From Camarhynchus parvulus (lineage: Eukaryota; Chordata; Aves; Passeriformes; Thraupidae), in contig NC_044574.1 in assembly GCF_901933205.1 (NCBI RefSeq), positions 48,331,609 to 48,395,608 of the forward strand: a stretch of 64,000 nucleotides of DNA, read 5' to 3'. Made by a program: the position numbers and the translations under genes. The notes below the pieces were generated by a model that made no database searches, was not told where the DNA came from, and saw only the letters and a program-made list of their open reading frames with translations. How positions within the stretch are numbered: the stretch's first letter is position 1; each line of letters starts with the position of its first letter. Positions 1-13,020 of this stretch are shown piece after piece.

Positions 1-125
1 TTGTTATTCACCTTGGTGCTGGCAAATTAAATCAGAGTAGGGAACTGCTGCCAGATTATTTTGTGAAGGACATTGGCCAGAAATGCCGGTGCCAGAAAGG
101 CCAAAAGTACAGTTTAAAACCTCTT
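1..125 (+). CDS. Partial coding exon of an unidentified gene (left edge)
   Basis: Reading from base 3, the plus strand is open for 41 codons (beginning VIHLGAGKLNQSR, ending QKGQKYSLKPL) up to a perfect consensus donor, CTT|GTAAGT, at 125/126. The other two forward frames are closed by stops within the first 40 bases. The inferred peptide is mixed in composition, with a CRC motif and several lysines, and contains no low-complexity sequence. The exon would end in phase 0. The window starts inside it, so its acceptor is not visible, unless the weak AG at 39-40 is used, which would give an 85-base exon. I do not recognise the family and name no function. An open frame of this length can occur by chance. 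The combination with a perfect donor is what supports it. Confidence 0.4.
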
Positions 126-2555
126 GTAAGTATCAACTGTGTGGCCTTGCATGCATCCAAATTCAGAATTTTCTTTGTGGTTGCTGACAACCTTTTGACC
201 TAATTAACCTTTTATATTCACTGGATATTCCAATTGGCAATGTTGGCAATGACCACTGGACCTTCTTAGTCCTGTGTGCAAAAATAAGAGCAATTTCTGT
301 GGTCCAAAATTAAAATTATCGGTAGGTATGTTTCATGCTAGTTATCATAAAGAGTAAAGGCCACCTGAGGTATTGTTTCTTCCTTTGTTTTTGTTTTGAG
401 ACTTGATGAAGCCTCAGGATTTAAGTCTGGTATTTAGAGAAAATGTAGATGGTATTTTGAATTATTTATGCAGTGCAAAAAGTTCGATAAAAATTAGCTG
501 ACAGCTTGTTATATGAATATAAGCAGGTAAGATTTTTTTTTTGTGACAGCACTGAAGCTTGATTAAAATATCTTTATTAAACTAGTACAACTGGAAAAAA
601 ACGAGGTAGTATGTGCTTCTGTGGGAATGGTACGGTTTATTACAAAGCAAAAAGTTTGTCTAACAGCACAACAAGAAATAGTAATTGTACATCAGCTAGG
701 TAGATAATCCAGGTGGATAATCCATTTCAAGTAAGTAATGGATTGAGCACCTCCAGGCAGTGCTTACACTGCACATTTGGTTGGAAGGAAGGCGAGAGCC
801 ACATGAATGGCTATCAGTGCAGCAAACACAGGAACCTGAGCAAACCCTCCATGTTTCTAGGAAGACATAGGTGCTCTTGCAGATATTGTAGACCATACTA
901 GAGACTATGCTGAATGTGCATATATAATTGGTGTACTTGAATAATTTTCATAATTAATTAGCTCTGATTCTTCCAGTATTTGTGTACTGCTTATCTTGAG
1001 AGTGTGAGCCATTTTTGCACACTGAAGGATTACGGAAGTCCACCAAAAAAAAAGGGTGCAGATGTTGTACCTGTGGCAATGCTGAGAAAAAGAAATCCTA
1101 TACAAGCATATGGCTTTCTGTCTACATTGAACCAGCTTTGAAAATCCCCTCTCATGGGGATAAACTTGGATTTGCAGAAGGCAAGAAAAGATTGACATCT
1201 GCAGCTACGCATAACAGCTTTTCTGGCATGATTAATGGAAAGAGGTCAGCTATGAATATGGCATGATGGCAAAATCTAATCAGTATGACCATACACAGGC
1301 ATAAAATATGGAAAAATAAAGAGCTCCAGTTGAAGACTTTGAGATCTCTTAGAAACAGTACATAAATATTATATTGGTAAAAATCAAGCTTCTTGTCAAT
1401 TAGCATTCATTTAATGTTTCATTGACTTCTTCATTCTGGAATAAAACATTTTATAAGTACTGATGGAAAACATGCAGTTTGTATGTCCATACTTTCTAAA
1501 TTTATTATAGTGTTTAGGAAAGCAGCAGATAGATTTATACATAATAAAAATAACTACAGTGTCTGTTTCAGTTAAGTTTGTGTTGCAGCTAGGTATGTTC
1601 CCTTTTGTCCTCCAGATGTTTGTAAACAGCTCCATCTTCAGGCATGATTCCCTGTGCTAAAAAAGAAAAATGCAATAATCACAGCTCAGCCAAAGCTTTT
1701 GGAGACCTGTTAGCATTTTGCAGTTTATATTAACTTTTAGCAGTTAAACTAATGTAATGGTCTCATATAACCATTTCTCAGATATATTAAGCTGAAAGAA
1801 AATCATTTGGATTGAACCAAGAGTCTAACAAATTAATTCTGGTAGGTCAATGGCAAAGTAGATACATGACAGGAGTACATATTTAAATTAGGCTGAAACT
1901 GCTTTGCCACCACTTGAATGTCTTTCTGTCAGCGGACAGATCCCAAAGTGCACAAATCAAGTTAAATAAATTTTTAAATATGTTTGTGGCTAAACAAAAA
2001 TGATTGACGTGAGAGAGGCGGCACTCAGAAAATGTTAACATACAGGAAATGAAATATCTGAAAGTCTGGGAGAGGGTACATGTCCCAAAATCAGGCTTGC
2101 AGAATGTCCTTTTGATGACCATTGAGTGTGAGAATGAAGGATATAATTTAACATGCTTGCAGGAATAAATGAGCTGTTCCTTGGACATTCAGGAGAGTAT
2201 AATTCTATTGTCTAATGCATGTTTTTCCTCCCAGTGGCAGTGCCCGAATAAACCAGTGAAATGATTTGATATTTTAATCTGAAAACACTTTGGAATGTAG
2301 TTTTCCTCCAGAACTGGAAAAGGGATCTCTGTTTACTTAACAGGTTATTTGGTAGCAGATAATATAATAATTTCTGGAACTATAAACTAAACTGAATATA
2401 TTAGTCTGTCAAATACCAGTATGTTTGCCATTTTAAAATACAGTCTATTGTCTTCATAATTATTTTCTACTAATCCTGCTGGTCAGATTTGATCAGATCC
2501 CTGTTATTCTGAAGTACTGTGTGGTTCCATATTAAATAGATCTATGTGATCTCCT

Positions 2556-2584
2556 TCTCTCTCTCTCTCTCTGTGTGTGTGTGT
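2556..2584. repeat. Compound dinucleotide microsatellite (TC)n(GT)n
   Basis: About eight TC units run directly into six GT units without interruption, a typical compound microsatellite that is likely to vary in length between individuals. Confidence 0.9.
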
Positions 2585-3025
2585 AGGTGTACATGAAACA
2601 TCCTTCTTTTCTATGAGTTTCTATAAGTCACTTTCTGCACCCATCAGACATAGGATAAGTAGCTGAGAACACAAAATATAACACAAAAGATACATGTGCT
2701 GCTTCTCTGGAGTGGTAATGCGCAAAGCCTTTTACTCCATTTCATAAAGGTTCTAATTTCACCATCTCTCTCCATACGCAGCCAGTCCTATCAAATTATT
2801 GGGACTATTTCTAACCTGAAAATAGGCTTGTATATCTTATGAAACAAATGTGCTGTATTTCCCACTCTCTCCACACCCCAAAACGCTCTATCTACTCTTT
2901 TTGCCAAATGCCTAGGAAACTGAGTGTTTATAGGAAAGTAAACACTATACAAGGTACAGAATGTGGACCCAACAATCTGTATGGAAATTTAATACGTGCC
3001 TAGAGATGTCATTCCTAGTATGGTA

Positions 3026-3083
3026 AAATCCTGGCTCCACTGAAGCCTGGAAATTTCCATTGGTTTACACGGAGCCTGGATTT
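3026..3083. repeat. Imperfect palindromic relic
   Basis: The left arm AAATCCTGGCTCC (3026-3038) matches the reverse complement of the right arm GGAGCCTGGATTT (3071-3083) at 12 of 13 positions, and the pairing can be extended inward imperfectly. The wording around CTGGCTCCACTGAAG resembles an old palindromic repeat seen widely in reptile and bird DNA, probably a non-autonomous DNA-transposon remnant. The family assignment is from memory and not confirmed. Confidence 0.45.
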
Positions 3084-3723
3084 CCTCTACATCATTTTCT
3101 TGCCGTATTATAGAAACACTTACCTAAACAATTGAATTTTAGAAAATGAAAGTATAGTTCTGTAACTATATTGATGGGATAACTGAGCATTTCAGGACTT
3201 TTACCTAAGTTAATGACATTAGCTAATGATATTAGCTTTTATTAGAAAAAAAAATTGGATAATTATTGGAGTTTATGGACATTAAGTTAGAATATTAGAG
3301 TCTAGTTTAGCTACCTTAATAAGAAAAGAGAATTATTTTGTCATTAGAAAATGACACCACTAGTATGAGTTTCTGATTATGCATCTAACAAACATTGAAT
3401 TGTTCTTTTGGGGAATATCCCCCATCATCTCCTTGACTCATATGCATTAGTTGGGTGGACAAACAAAAACCATTTTGGTAGGCTTGCTAAAATGATTACT
3501 TAATTCTTTGCAGAGTGCTTCAAATATAGCATTGTGGATATGTGTTGTAATTATATTGTCAAAAACTGGGATGGGTTCCCCAACAGCTGGTTAGCTGTCA
3601 CATGCAAGAAATACTTCTGCAGTGCCACGCAAATCTGTGGCCTCGTGATTATTTCCAAAGCTGTGTTCACCAGCAGTAGCAACAAAACAATTAATTATGG
3701 CTGATAAAATGTTTTCACATGTG

Positions 3724-3748
3724 AAGCCATCTCCTCAAGAGATGGCTT
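3724..3748. other. Short perfect hairpin
   Basis: AAGCCATCTC (3724-3733) and GAGATGGCTT (3739-3748) are perfect inverted repeats around the 5-base loop CTCAA. An inverted repeat of this size is expected roughly once by chance in 64 kb, so this is a structure seen in the sequence without an assigned role. Confidence 0.7.
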
Positions 3749-4955
3749 TCTTTGTATAGAAAAAAAAGTCAAAACCTTCTTGTGAGATGATTATCTAATT
3801 CATATACAGTTTTGGTAATTTTTATATCAATTTGTCACTGAAATTATCATCTTATTCATAAATTTCTAAGTAATAGAAGTTATGAGTTTAGTCAATAAAA
3901 TAAATCTAAAAACACTCTTCCACAGGTTTGAATTTAAAAAAAAATAAAGTGGGATATTATTTCTCTGAGCCCTTTGCAAGAGAATTTTTTAAAAAATCAC
4001 TGAAGTGGATCTCAAACTAGTAGTTGCTAATCCTGTATCAATTACCTGCCTAACTACCAAAAGATTTTGACCTAAATCAGCATAAACCTTGAATTTCTTT
4101 GAAAAATCTTTCATTTAAAATATTTTGACTGAAGGAATTGCTTAGATCAAAGGGACTGGATTGGACACAGCTCTAATTCAGATTATTATTTAGAAGGACT
4201 CCATTAGTAAGGACCTGGAGACTTTGGCAGGAAATGTACTTAATTCTATAATTTTTCAGGTATGCTTTCATAGCTTGCACTTCATAGCATTTTACTTGCT
4301 TGCACTCTCTCTTTTTCTCATTAAAAAGTTCAGAAGTAGAAACTTCCTCAGCCATTCATCCCAGAGGCCTGCAGAGTTGACAGTATTCCTGTATGAATGT
4401 TCCCCCTGTGCAAGCATTCACTTTGGTTCCTTGGAGGAGGCTTTCCAGGCTGTCTGGTGATGCACACCGTGCGTTGCCAAGCAATAATGGAAATGAACCC
4501 ATCAACTCATGGTTGCCTTCCCAGGATAATCTGCCATCCCATCTGTGCCTTCACAGCAAACTTCTGCTCTTCCAACATCTGCCCAATGGTTATTATACAA
4601 TCCATTTAATATATTCCCGAGGAGCCATAACCACCGCTGTGCCTAGACAGGAGACCAGGGAGGCCTCAGCAGACATGCCAAAGCAACCTCTCCAGGGGAT
4701 TGAACCGGAGCCAGATTCACCACAGTCAGTTAAGTACACATTCCTTTGGTACATGTGTGGCTAATCTACTTTTAATTGAGCTCCATTGTTTTCATATATT
4801 TAGTAAACAAACGTGCATAGGTACAAAAGCTGCTGCTTGTTGACAACACAAACAGTATGCAGCTTGCTGGAGCTTTGGGCAGGCACCCTTGGCAGTAGAT
4901 GTGGTAGAGCATTTTTCATGAGCAGACATATTTCTTTGTGCTTTGTGCTTTTTGC

Positions 4956-4989
4956 CTTTTTCTTTTTTCTTTTTTTTTCTTTTTTTTTT
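4956..4989. repeat. Pyrimidine tract (T-rich with C)
   Basis: A run of T broken only by single or paired C residues. It could act as a polypyrimidine tract, but no exon follows it, and it may simply be low-complexity sequence. Confidence 0.85.
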
Positions 4990-6445
4990 GCTTTAACATT
5001 TCCTGGATCTTTTTGTCCCAGCAGCCTATTCTATGTGATTATCACAGCTGAGTGTAGGTGCAAACACAATGTCCTGCTCCATGCAGAGGCATCTGTGTGC
5101 CAGCATTGTTAGAGGGTATGAAGTGGATTTTGTCTAGGTTTGCTCTCACTTTTTTTGATTAATATTAAGCCTCTTTAGACTGGGCTGAAAAGGCAGTGTT
5201 CTGCCACTGTGGTGACTCTTTTATTGCCTTATAGGGAACAGAGACATGTAATTCACTTTTCACCTACCTTTGAAAGAACAAGCATTCTATAATTTTCTTT
5301 CCCTATTGTTATTCAATATTCTGCATATGATATCTAGAGAAACCTTGGCATCCTTTGTTTGGTTTGTTAGGTAAATGGTTGGTTGCCAAAAGAACAGAGC
5401 AGCTCCAAAACTAGATTGAGGTCATTTACTTCCTTGTTTTGGCAATGGCTTTAATTTGCTTTCTATTGCAAATAAGGTGCTCTGGGAAGACATACCTACA
5501 TCAGGACTACTACCTGATTCCTGATGGTGAGGGATGTTTGGGGCAGTTTCTGGATCAGTACTTTCCTTGGACCCATCACATCTCCTGTGGAAGCCCAGGG
5601 GAGCTGCCCAAAAGCCATCCCCCTCCTACCAAGCCTGACCCTGTTCTCACTGTCACTGCAAGGGTGGACAGGATGGATTGTTGCCAAAGACAGTGGTCTC
5701 CTCACTCCTTCCCTTGAAAGCAGCAAAAAAGATTTTAGTCGTTGGATAATCTTTGCAGGTACACATGTGGCAGGATGGCAGCTCTTCTCCTGGCAGGTGG
5801 TCATGCATCTGTAAGCAGTCTCATTGTGCTTAATTCACCCCAGGGTAACATCCTACCAGGGGCTCCTGCTGCAAGACAGCTCTCAGTTCTTTGCAGAGCT
5901 GGGGGGGAGGGATGCTGCATCGTTCATCAGGATGCTGTCCTTCATCTTAGCAAAGTCTCAAAGTGACATCTAGTGGAATACCTAGTCTCTGTGGGGAAAT
6001 TTAATTAAACCACAGTCCCGTTATACCAGCACAAATATTGTGAAGGAAAACAACTCAACTCCTTTGACATTTTTACAAATAGGTTCAGTGGAAACTGCTG
6101 TGTTTACTTTAACTGACATTTGTTTTTTCAGTCAATTATCCCTCAGCCTTTTTTTCTTCCATAATTTATTACATGCTGCTCAGCCATAATAATAAATACA
6201 AAGTTGTTCCCCCTTTCTGTTGTTGTCTTGCAAGCTCTGCTATGAACAAATGAAATAAAAATGAGTGCCCCTAATCTCCCTTGCTTTTCCATCTCTGTGG
6301 TAGCCTCAAACTATTTATTATGGACCTTAGCAGTCTCATATGGAGCAGAGTTTAATCCCAAATGTGAACAGAAGATTAGTCTGAAACTCTAGTGGTTTTT
6401 TTCCTTATGCTTATGTCCTGCTTCAAAATGCATGAAAGACACTAA

Positions 6446-6492
6446 GGGTTGTTTGGGTTTTGGTTTTGTTGGGTTTTTTGTTTTTTTTTTTT
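6446..6492. repeat. G/T tract ending in a T run
   Basis: Alternating short G and T runs (TTTGGGTTTTGG and so on) pass into a 12-base T run. It is one of a recurrent class of G-then-T tracts in this window, listed among the findings. Confidence 0.8.
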
Positions 6493-8369
6493 CATTTCAG
6501 TGGTCTTTTGAGCAAGCCCTTTAACCATGACACTTAAAAACATCTTTTAGCCAGATGACATCTTTCTTGCTTAGTTGCTCTCTCTGAACTAAGAGAAAAA
6601 CACTCCATCTTTATTCAGTTCTTTACTTCTCACTTCTATTTTTTTGCAAGAATTTCAGGAAATCTTTAGAACTCTCCAAAGAAAATGTACCCCAAAATCC
6701 AGTTTGTAAAAGGAAGGCTCTTATAACGGGAGGTGGAATCACAGGCTGGACTTCTGTTTCCATTGGTTTCAATGCTTGGGTTGTAGCCAAAGCTGCAACG
6801 AAAAATTATTTTTCAGGCTCTTCAATGAAAAGCTGTCTGAATAGAGAAGAAACATGACCTTTTTTTATTTAACTTGCTGTTTTAGAATGAAAATAATATG
6901 ATTGCAAGGGCAGAGCATGTTCTTCACTCTTTGTCATGCAGCAGCTGTGCTTTAAGTAATTTAAGAAAAAGCAGTGAAACAACGGAGTGCACTATGCACT
7001 CATTTAATCCATCAGGTACTGTCATGCTGCTAACTTTCCTTTGTGCAGAGAAATAATCTGATCTTCAGTTAAAATCTTTTATTGAAGCAAACCAAATATT
7101 TTACAGCCAACATTCTTCAGCTGGTCATTTTATCTGAAAATGTTTCCATTTTCTGAACAGTTATTTTTCATAAAATCCTACCAGTTGAAAGCTATTTTTC
7201 TTCCTTTATTCTTCATAAAGAGTAAAAGGAGAACCTCAAGAGCTACATAAAGCTTTATATTCCATCTGGGAAGCTCATCAGCCATCCACAGAAATGAAGC
7301 TATTTAAAGTAACAGTAAATAGAGATGTGAACATTTGGAATTTGGAAAGCTGAATCCACTGGAAATAAGTTATTTTTCAAAGTCCATTTCATTATAGCTT
7401 TTGCCAATAATACAGTGAATCTGGGACATATCTAATGATTCTATAAAAATCCTTGATGTTCAGTCTACCAAATACATAGGAAAACAGAAGGACCATAAAA
7501 GAGAGGAGAAAGGAAAATTTATAACAAATCAATATAGAAATCAGCTGTTATTTTATCAGGATGTGACAGTGTTAATTTTTTTTATTCCTTGTGCCTTAAA
7601 CTTACGTGTATGCTTGCTTAGAAATGCTTTCTTGCCATAAAATGCTTAACAATGAAATATTTAGAAAACCAGTTAGGAAGAGGAATTTCCTTTAATCAGT
7701 TTGGAACTTAACAGTTCACTTATGTTTTAAATGGGATATACTGGAAAATGCCCTTCACATTACAATTGTCCTTTTGAGCCATAGGTTTACTTTGATTTCT
7801 GCAGTAAGTTCCACAGGTGACAATGGAAAGGGCTTGGTATGGCTCCTAGAGGAACTGAAATAAGGAAAAAAAATAAGGAAAATCAAAACAAAAATTCAAA
7901 ATATGGTATAGGCTTACTGCGCTGACTTTCCTATGAGTCCGTTTTTCCTGATCTGATACGAAACCTGGGTTTTACCATGTGTGGATGAAGAGCTCAACTT
8001 CCCTTACTCTTGACTGACTCTGGTGGGGCATCAAAGAAATCCGTTGACTTACATTGACATAAAAGCAAACCAAAAGACTAACTGGGACATGTATAATTAA
8101 GTTCACCACACAGAATGCATGGGGTCACACCTTTGCTAATGTAAATTCCTAAAGGAGCTTTTTAACTGGAAAGGGAGACAAACAGTGTGAATGCAACCCA
8201 ATACCCTGGGGAAAGCTGAAGTGGGTAATCCTGCTCGGAGGAAGAGTGGAGCAGCCCAGAGGCTGAGGTTGTCATCCCAGGTAGAACACTAAAACAGAGC
8301 AATTGAAAATAAGAGAAAAGGATCTATAGTCTGCACTGACGTGTTTTAATTTACATGCCTCAAATCAGC

Positions 8370-8501
<132 letters not shown>

Positions 8502-8880
8502 AAGAAGTTGGCAGCTTCCTACAGGTTGGTTTCATTGAAATTAAGCATTTGAACAGCTCTAAAAATGTGACCCAGAAAGGTCACCTCCATTGACATTGCA
8601 AGCACGGCAAAATAGCTGAGATATCCTACTGCAACTTTTGTGAAAAGAAGAGTTCAAACCTTGAGACTGAATAGCTAATTTTGTATCAAATTATGTAAAA
8701 TGATATAACCTTTTTTATGAGGTAGTATTTGATAAGGATGTTTTTATTAGTTTTAAGTTTAAGGTAATTTGATTGAATGTATTCATTGAGATAGGATTTT
8801 TAAATTGTCGTTCTGCATTTCAGGTTGCCTCCTGAAAGAAATAAATCTTTGCTTCAAATACAGATGTTTATCCTAGAATA

Positions 8881-8944
8881 AGGGCCAGATCTTATCAGTT
8901 CAGCCCAAATCAGAGACAATGTTTCTGAATGTGATTCTGGCCCT
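8881..8944. repeat. Palindromic repeat relic with GGGCCAG termini
   Basis: The 64-base segment begins AGGGCCAGATC and ends GATTCTGGCCCT, which are inverted copies apart from one inserted base. The GGGCCAGAT terminus followed by a stretch similar to CAGCNNAAATCAG is what I recall from an ancient palindromic repeat in turtles, crocodiles and birds. The inner part has decayed. It is probably a non-autonomous DNA-transposon fossil. The inverted ends are seen directly, and the family is inferred. Confidence 0.5.
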
Positions 8945-8946
8945 GG

Positions 8947-8969
8947 AAACAACAACAACAACAAAAAAA
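8947..8969. repeat. Short (AAC)n run followed by an A tract
   Basis: About five AAC units followed by seven A residues, lying immediately after the palindromic relic. It is a small simple repeat. Confidence 0.8.
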
Positions 8970-9326
8970 TTACAACCCAAGAGAGAATTACACCTGTGCT
9001 TGTCAATAAGCTGTTTCTTCAGAGAAGTTAGACAAGCATGTGACACAAACACTACTGCATATAATTTCTAATTTCCTGAGAACCAGTTTACTTTTGACCA
9101 CCAGCAGGGTTTCTTTGTTTTTCATTAGGACATGACTAAAGCTTTCTGTGTAACCATATCCAGATTGCTAATGAAAAAATATTGTCCGGAGTCACACATG
9201 TAATCTGCAGACTGTGGGTATAATGAGGGTAGGGAGCAATGTATCAACCTGTGCATGTACTGAGTGGCTTTGTTACCACACCACTGCCTCAACTGAGCCT
9301 ATATTGTGCTGCTTATTTTGACAGAC

Positions 9327-9379
9327 GTCTGTGAAAATCTGCCTCTAGGAGGAGTTGCCATAGACTAGTTTTCACAGAC
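9327..9379. repeat. Inverted repeat, 11-bp arms
   Basis: GTCTGTGAAAA (9327-9337) is repeated in inverse orientation as TTTTCACAGAC (9369-9379), with a 31-base spacer. The left arm overlaps a 12-base perfect palindrome ACAGACGTCTGT (9321-9332). No known element is recognised. Confidence 0.6.
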
Positions 9380-11756
9380 TTCGGGCCCTTTCATCTTTTC
9401 TTCCTTTTCTTTTTTTTTTATTTTTGACTTAATACCCTATCCTTACTAGTGAAAATTGAATTGAATTCTATTTAACTTAATAGAAATAGCATAGATTCTT
9501 ATATTCTGGGAAATGTAATGCATTGGAACAAAATTACCTCCATTTTTCACATTACCCTTCAATTGCAAATGATGCTCATCATGTACTGTCATATTTTTTG
9601 GTGAGGACTGACAGATTTCCTGAGACAGTTCTGTGCAGTAAAAGCTGTATGATAAGGCAGGCTGGGCTGGGCTGTGGATAGTTACAAATCTGTCATTGCT
9701 TGTACAGCCACAAAAGCACAGACTCCTTCACAACTACAAAACCAGTGTGGTGCAAACAAAGGACAGATGCTTCTTCAAACCAGAATAAACCTGATTCTGA
9801 TGATCTGGGGCCCTCTGAACTCACTCTCCATTTTTCCATCCAATGCCAACAAGGCTGTAGTTGTTGTAAGATACACCATGTGCTTTTAGGGTGCTGTCCT
9901 GTCCTCTTATTTGCCCTCTGCTCTCCCATGCATTTCAGCCAAAATTTTATCTACAAATGCCTCCTTCCAGATCAGACCTCACCTCGTTCTTATGGTGGTG
10001 TAAAGTTGATGCCCGGGGCACAGAGGGAGAAGAAGTAGAAGAGGGAAGCAATTATTCTCTCCATACGTAGGTGCTTCCTCCTTCTCTTCCACCCCTTAGA
10101 AGCACAGGAAGTTCATCCTCAAACCATATGGTACCTAGAGATATGCTGTCTTGGGGGAATGCCAAGGGCCCAGCAGCACCCTCAGGGGCCAAGGGGGTCC
10201 TTTGCCTCACCTCCTCTCCCCAAGTTTCCATGGCATGCTTTTCTTCACATAAGTTCCCTTATCACACTTCTGCCAGTGCATCTCCTCATGGCCTGCAACA
10301 CCTGTGCTGCATTACAGTGCAGAAAACAATACCCACACTGAGACAGGCAAACTGTATTTCATTTGTCAGCCTTGCTCAGCTCCAGAAAAGCCACTGGAAT
10401 TAATCCACTCTGCAGCCTTTGATAGCCTATTACTGAGAGGCTGGGTGAAGGTACTGGGGGCACTGCAGGAAGGGTCAAGGCCTTTGGATCAACATTTGAG
10501 CACACTAAGTTGTGCTTGAAGTAACCAGCAGTAATTATTTTGTTCCTGTGATGTGCTTGTTTCTCTCTAAGCTCTCCATTGGCAGTGATGTAATCAAAGT
10601 CACTTGGCGTGGAGCTGGGGAACACGCAATGGTTTGTCTGCCTTGGCATTTGTGATCCACTTTGTTAGCAGGACCTGCTTATAATTTGAAATATATGATT
10701 TCCTTCAAAGTGGCATAGTTTTGAAAAATAGCATGTGATACACTAATAAATTATTCAGCCTTCTGAACTGGCTACATGAAAAGCACATTTTTCCATCTGC
10801 ATCTGGCTAGGCATTTGCAACTGTTTCTCTTGGATCTGTACCGCAGCCCACTTAGCCCTGGTTTTGTGACCTCCAGGAAGGATTAATGCAATATGTTGTG
10901 CAGGGGCCTGCTAGTGAAGGTCACTTGGAAGTGCAGGACAGTGTGACATGTGGCTGCCCACCTGCCCAGTGCTTTGGCTGCAGGGAGCATGTTATCCCAT
11001 GTCTCCAAACTGCTGAGAGCTCAGGCATGGCACATGACAGGCAGAGGGTCCCGCTCCTTTCTAAACATATTCCAGTTAAGTGCTACAGGGTTTTCTGGGG
11101 CTATTTCTCATGGGACCAGTAGTAAGAGACTGCCTACAGTCATATCTACAGCTACAGCTAATGCAATGACACTTATAAAAGTCGGGACTTGAGACCAGAC
11201 CCTTAACACCACTTCCTGTGGAGGAAAAGGAGAACCTGCTGTGAATGCTGCCAGTAGGGAGGTCCTTTGCCAATCCTGTTGAACTTACACAAGGGTTTGG
11301 TACTACTCAGCCATATACAAAACCTCATCCTTTGTGCTTTGATTCACTTTCAAGAAGTCAATTTGGATTAGACACTATTTTTGTTGAGTTCTGCTGCAGC
11401 GCTCAGGACTCCAGTCTAAACCCAAGATGTCCTTAGAAGAGGGACATAAGGATGGTGCTAGTCCAGGGCAACTGAAACTTCAGCAGCTCAAGACACCTTT
11501 TTACTTTCTCTTCTGTCTGGGAAATAGCATTGTGTAGTCTGCTCTGAGATAGGAAGACTTACAGGGAAGATGGCTTTTTTAGGATCTTATTAATTAATTG
11601 TTTTAATTGTGTTACCTGCTTTCTGCACTTGGAGGTATATTTCATCAATCAAACAAGAAATATTTGTATGTGAAATGACTACTGGAGCAGTTTGCAACAA
11701 GCTGTAGAAAGCCAAAATGATCTCTGTACCTTAAGCATACTGATTCTCATAGGCAG

Positions 11757-11819
11757 TATACTCTGTTGTTATAACAGAGTATATCTGTTATATACTCTGT
11801 TATATAACTCTGTTGTTAT
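11757..11819. repeat. Hairpin with adjoining degenerate tandem copies
   Basis: TATACTCTGTT (11757-11767) and AACAGAGTATA (11773-11783) are perfect 11-bp arms around the loop GTTAT. The following bases repeat parts of the same motif (TATACTCTGTTATA, then CTCTGTTGTTAT), so the segment looks like a palindrome copied locally by replication slippage. Confidence 0.7.
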
Positions 11820-12997
11820 CCAGGCACTGGATAAACAATGATGATACAGACTGAAAATAGAGCTACACAAACATTTTATTTTTGTGACAAAAGCTGCTCA
11901 GTGTGCCAGAAACATAATCATGATCATATTCAGCTAAAAAATATCAGGATTTAAATGCCCTGGGCCTTAATTTTGATGAAAGACTTTTGCATACCACCAA
12001 AAAGAGAAATAATCAGTACTGCCTAGGGTCTGGCATCAATCAGGCTCAAAATTATTTCTTTGCCAAGGAAAATACATCTTACATATCTTGGGCTAGGCTG
12101 GATGTCTGATGTGTTGGTACTAGAAGAAAACAAAAATTGGGCATGTTTAGACTAAGATGAGAAGTTTGAGTTCTACGTGACAAGGAAAAGGTTCTTGTTA
12201 ACTCTGACAAATTTAAGAAGTCATATTTGAATCCTCGTTAAATGTAAAATAAAAATAACTGATGAAGAAAGATTTGCCAGATTATGCCTTCCTATTATTT
12301 TAATGTGTGATTTAGTAAAAGAAGGAGTATTAAGACAGGCCATGAATGAATATGATATACTGCACTTTGGCTAGACAAATCAGGCACAGATTTAAATGGA
12401 GAAAGGTAGGGGAATGAGTTATCGCTTTTTCCCCACCATGTGTATCACCACAGTGGGGGAAATGCAGACAGCACAGCCACGATCATGCCTTTACCTCCCA
12501 GCTCAGACAACTGGTCCTCAGCTCCCCTCCTTCTGTCCCAGCACCACACTGTCTCTTGCTTCAGCCTCACATCCACAGTATGGAAAGGCTTTGTCAGTCG
12601 CTCCCATAAGGGCATCCAAGTTTCCAAAAAAGCTTCCAGAAAATCATAATTACCCAGCTGCCATGAGTACTACTGTCTTTCCCAGGTTACAAGACCTGCC
12701 TGTGCATGGAGTGATACACAGCATCTCACACACAGGCAGAGAACACCTTGAGCCACTTGGCCATGTGTTCTTCTGGACTTTCCTGCCACTCCTCCCACCT
12801 GCCCCCCACCCCTGCATAAAACTTGGCATCATGGAAAGGTCTTAGCCTGTATCACACAGACACAAGGAACTTACATTTGGTATAGAAGTGGCAGGATGCA
12901 GTGAGACTCAGGAGTGAAGAAGACTCATGGGATTGAGGCTGAGAAAGGGTCTTTCCCCTCAGAAGCTGTTATTGTCCCAATAATTTTGGTGGTTGGG

Positions 12998-13020
12998 GAA
13001 CACAACTTTTTGTTGTGTTC
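12998..13020. other. Short hairpin with a T5 loop
   Basis: GAACACAAC and GTTGTGTTC are perfect 9-bp arms around five T residues. Chance occurrence is likely at this size. Confidence 0.6.

Larger units (their letters stand above)
126..8369. other. Non-coding AT-rich stretch, probably intron of the left-edge gene
   Basis: I see no convincing exon here. The stretch holds a CT/GT microsatellite (2556-2584), a palindromic relic (3026-3083), a hairpin (3724-3748), pyrimidine-rich runs (4956-4989) and a G/T tract (6446-6492). Short open frames around 4224-4764 and 5439-5966 lack codon bias, overlap open frames in other registers and resemble no family I know. If the exon at the left edge is real, at least the start of this stretch is its downstream intron. 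Confidence 0.5.

Noticed and set aside
4393..4764. 123-codon open frame with a possible donor GTTAAGT near its end
   Set aside because: No strong acceptor in the correct frame, no recognised family and another frame open across the same bases. A chance frame is the simpler reading.
12396..12845. 149-codon open frame on the plus strand
   Set aside because: It is the longest frame outside the CpG island, but its composition follows the local C-rich DNA. It has no recognisable domain, and overlapping frames are open too.
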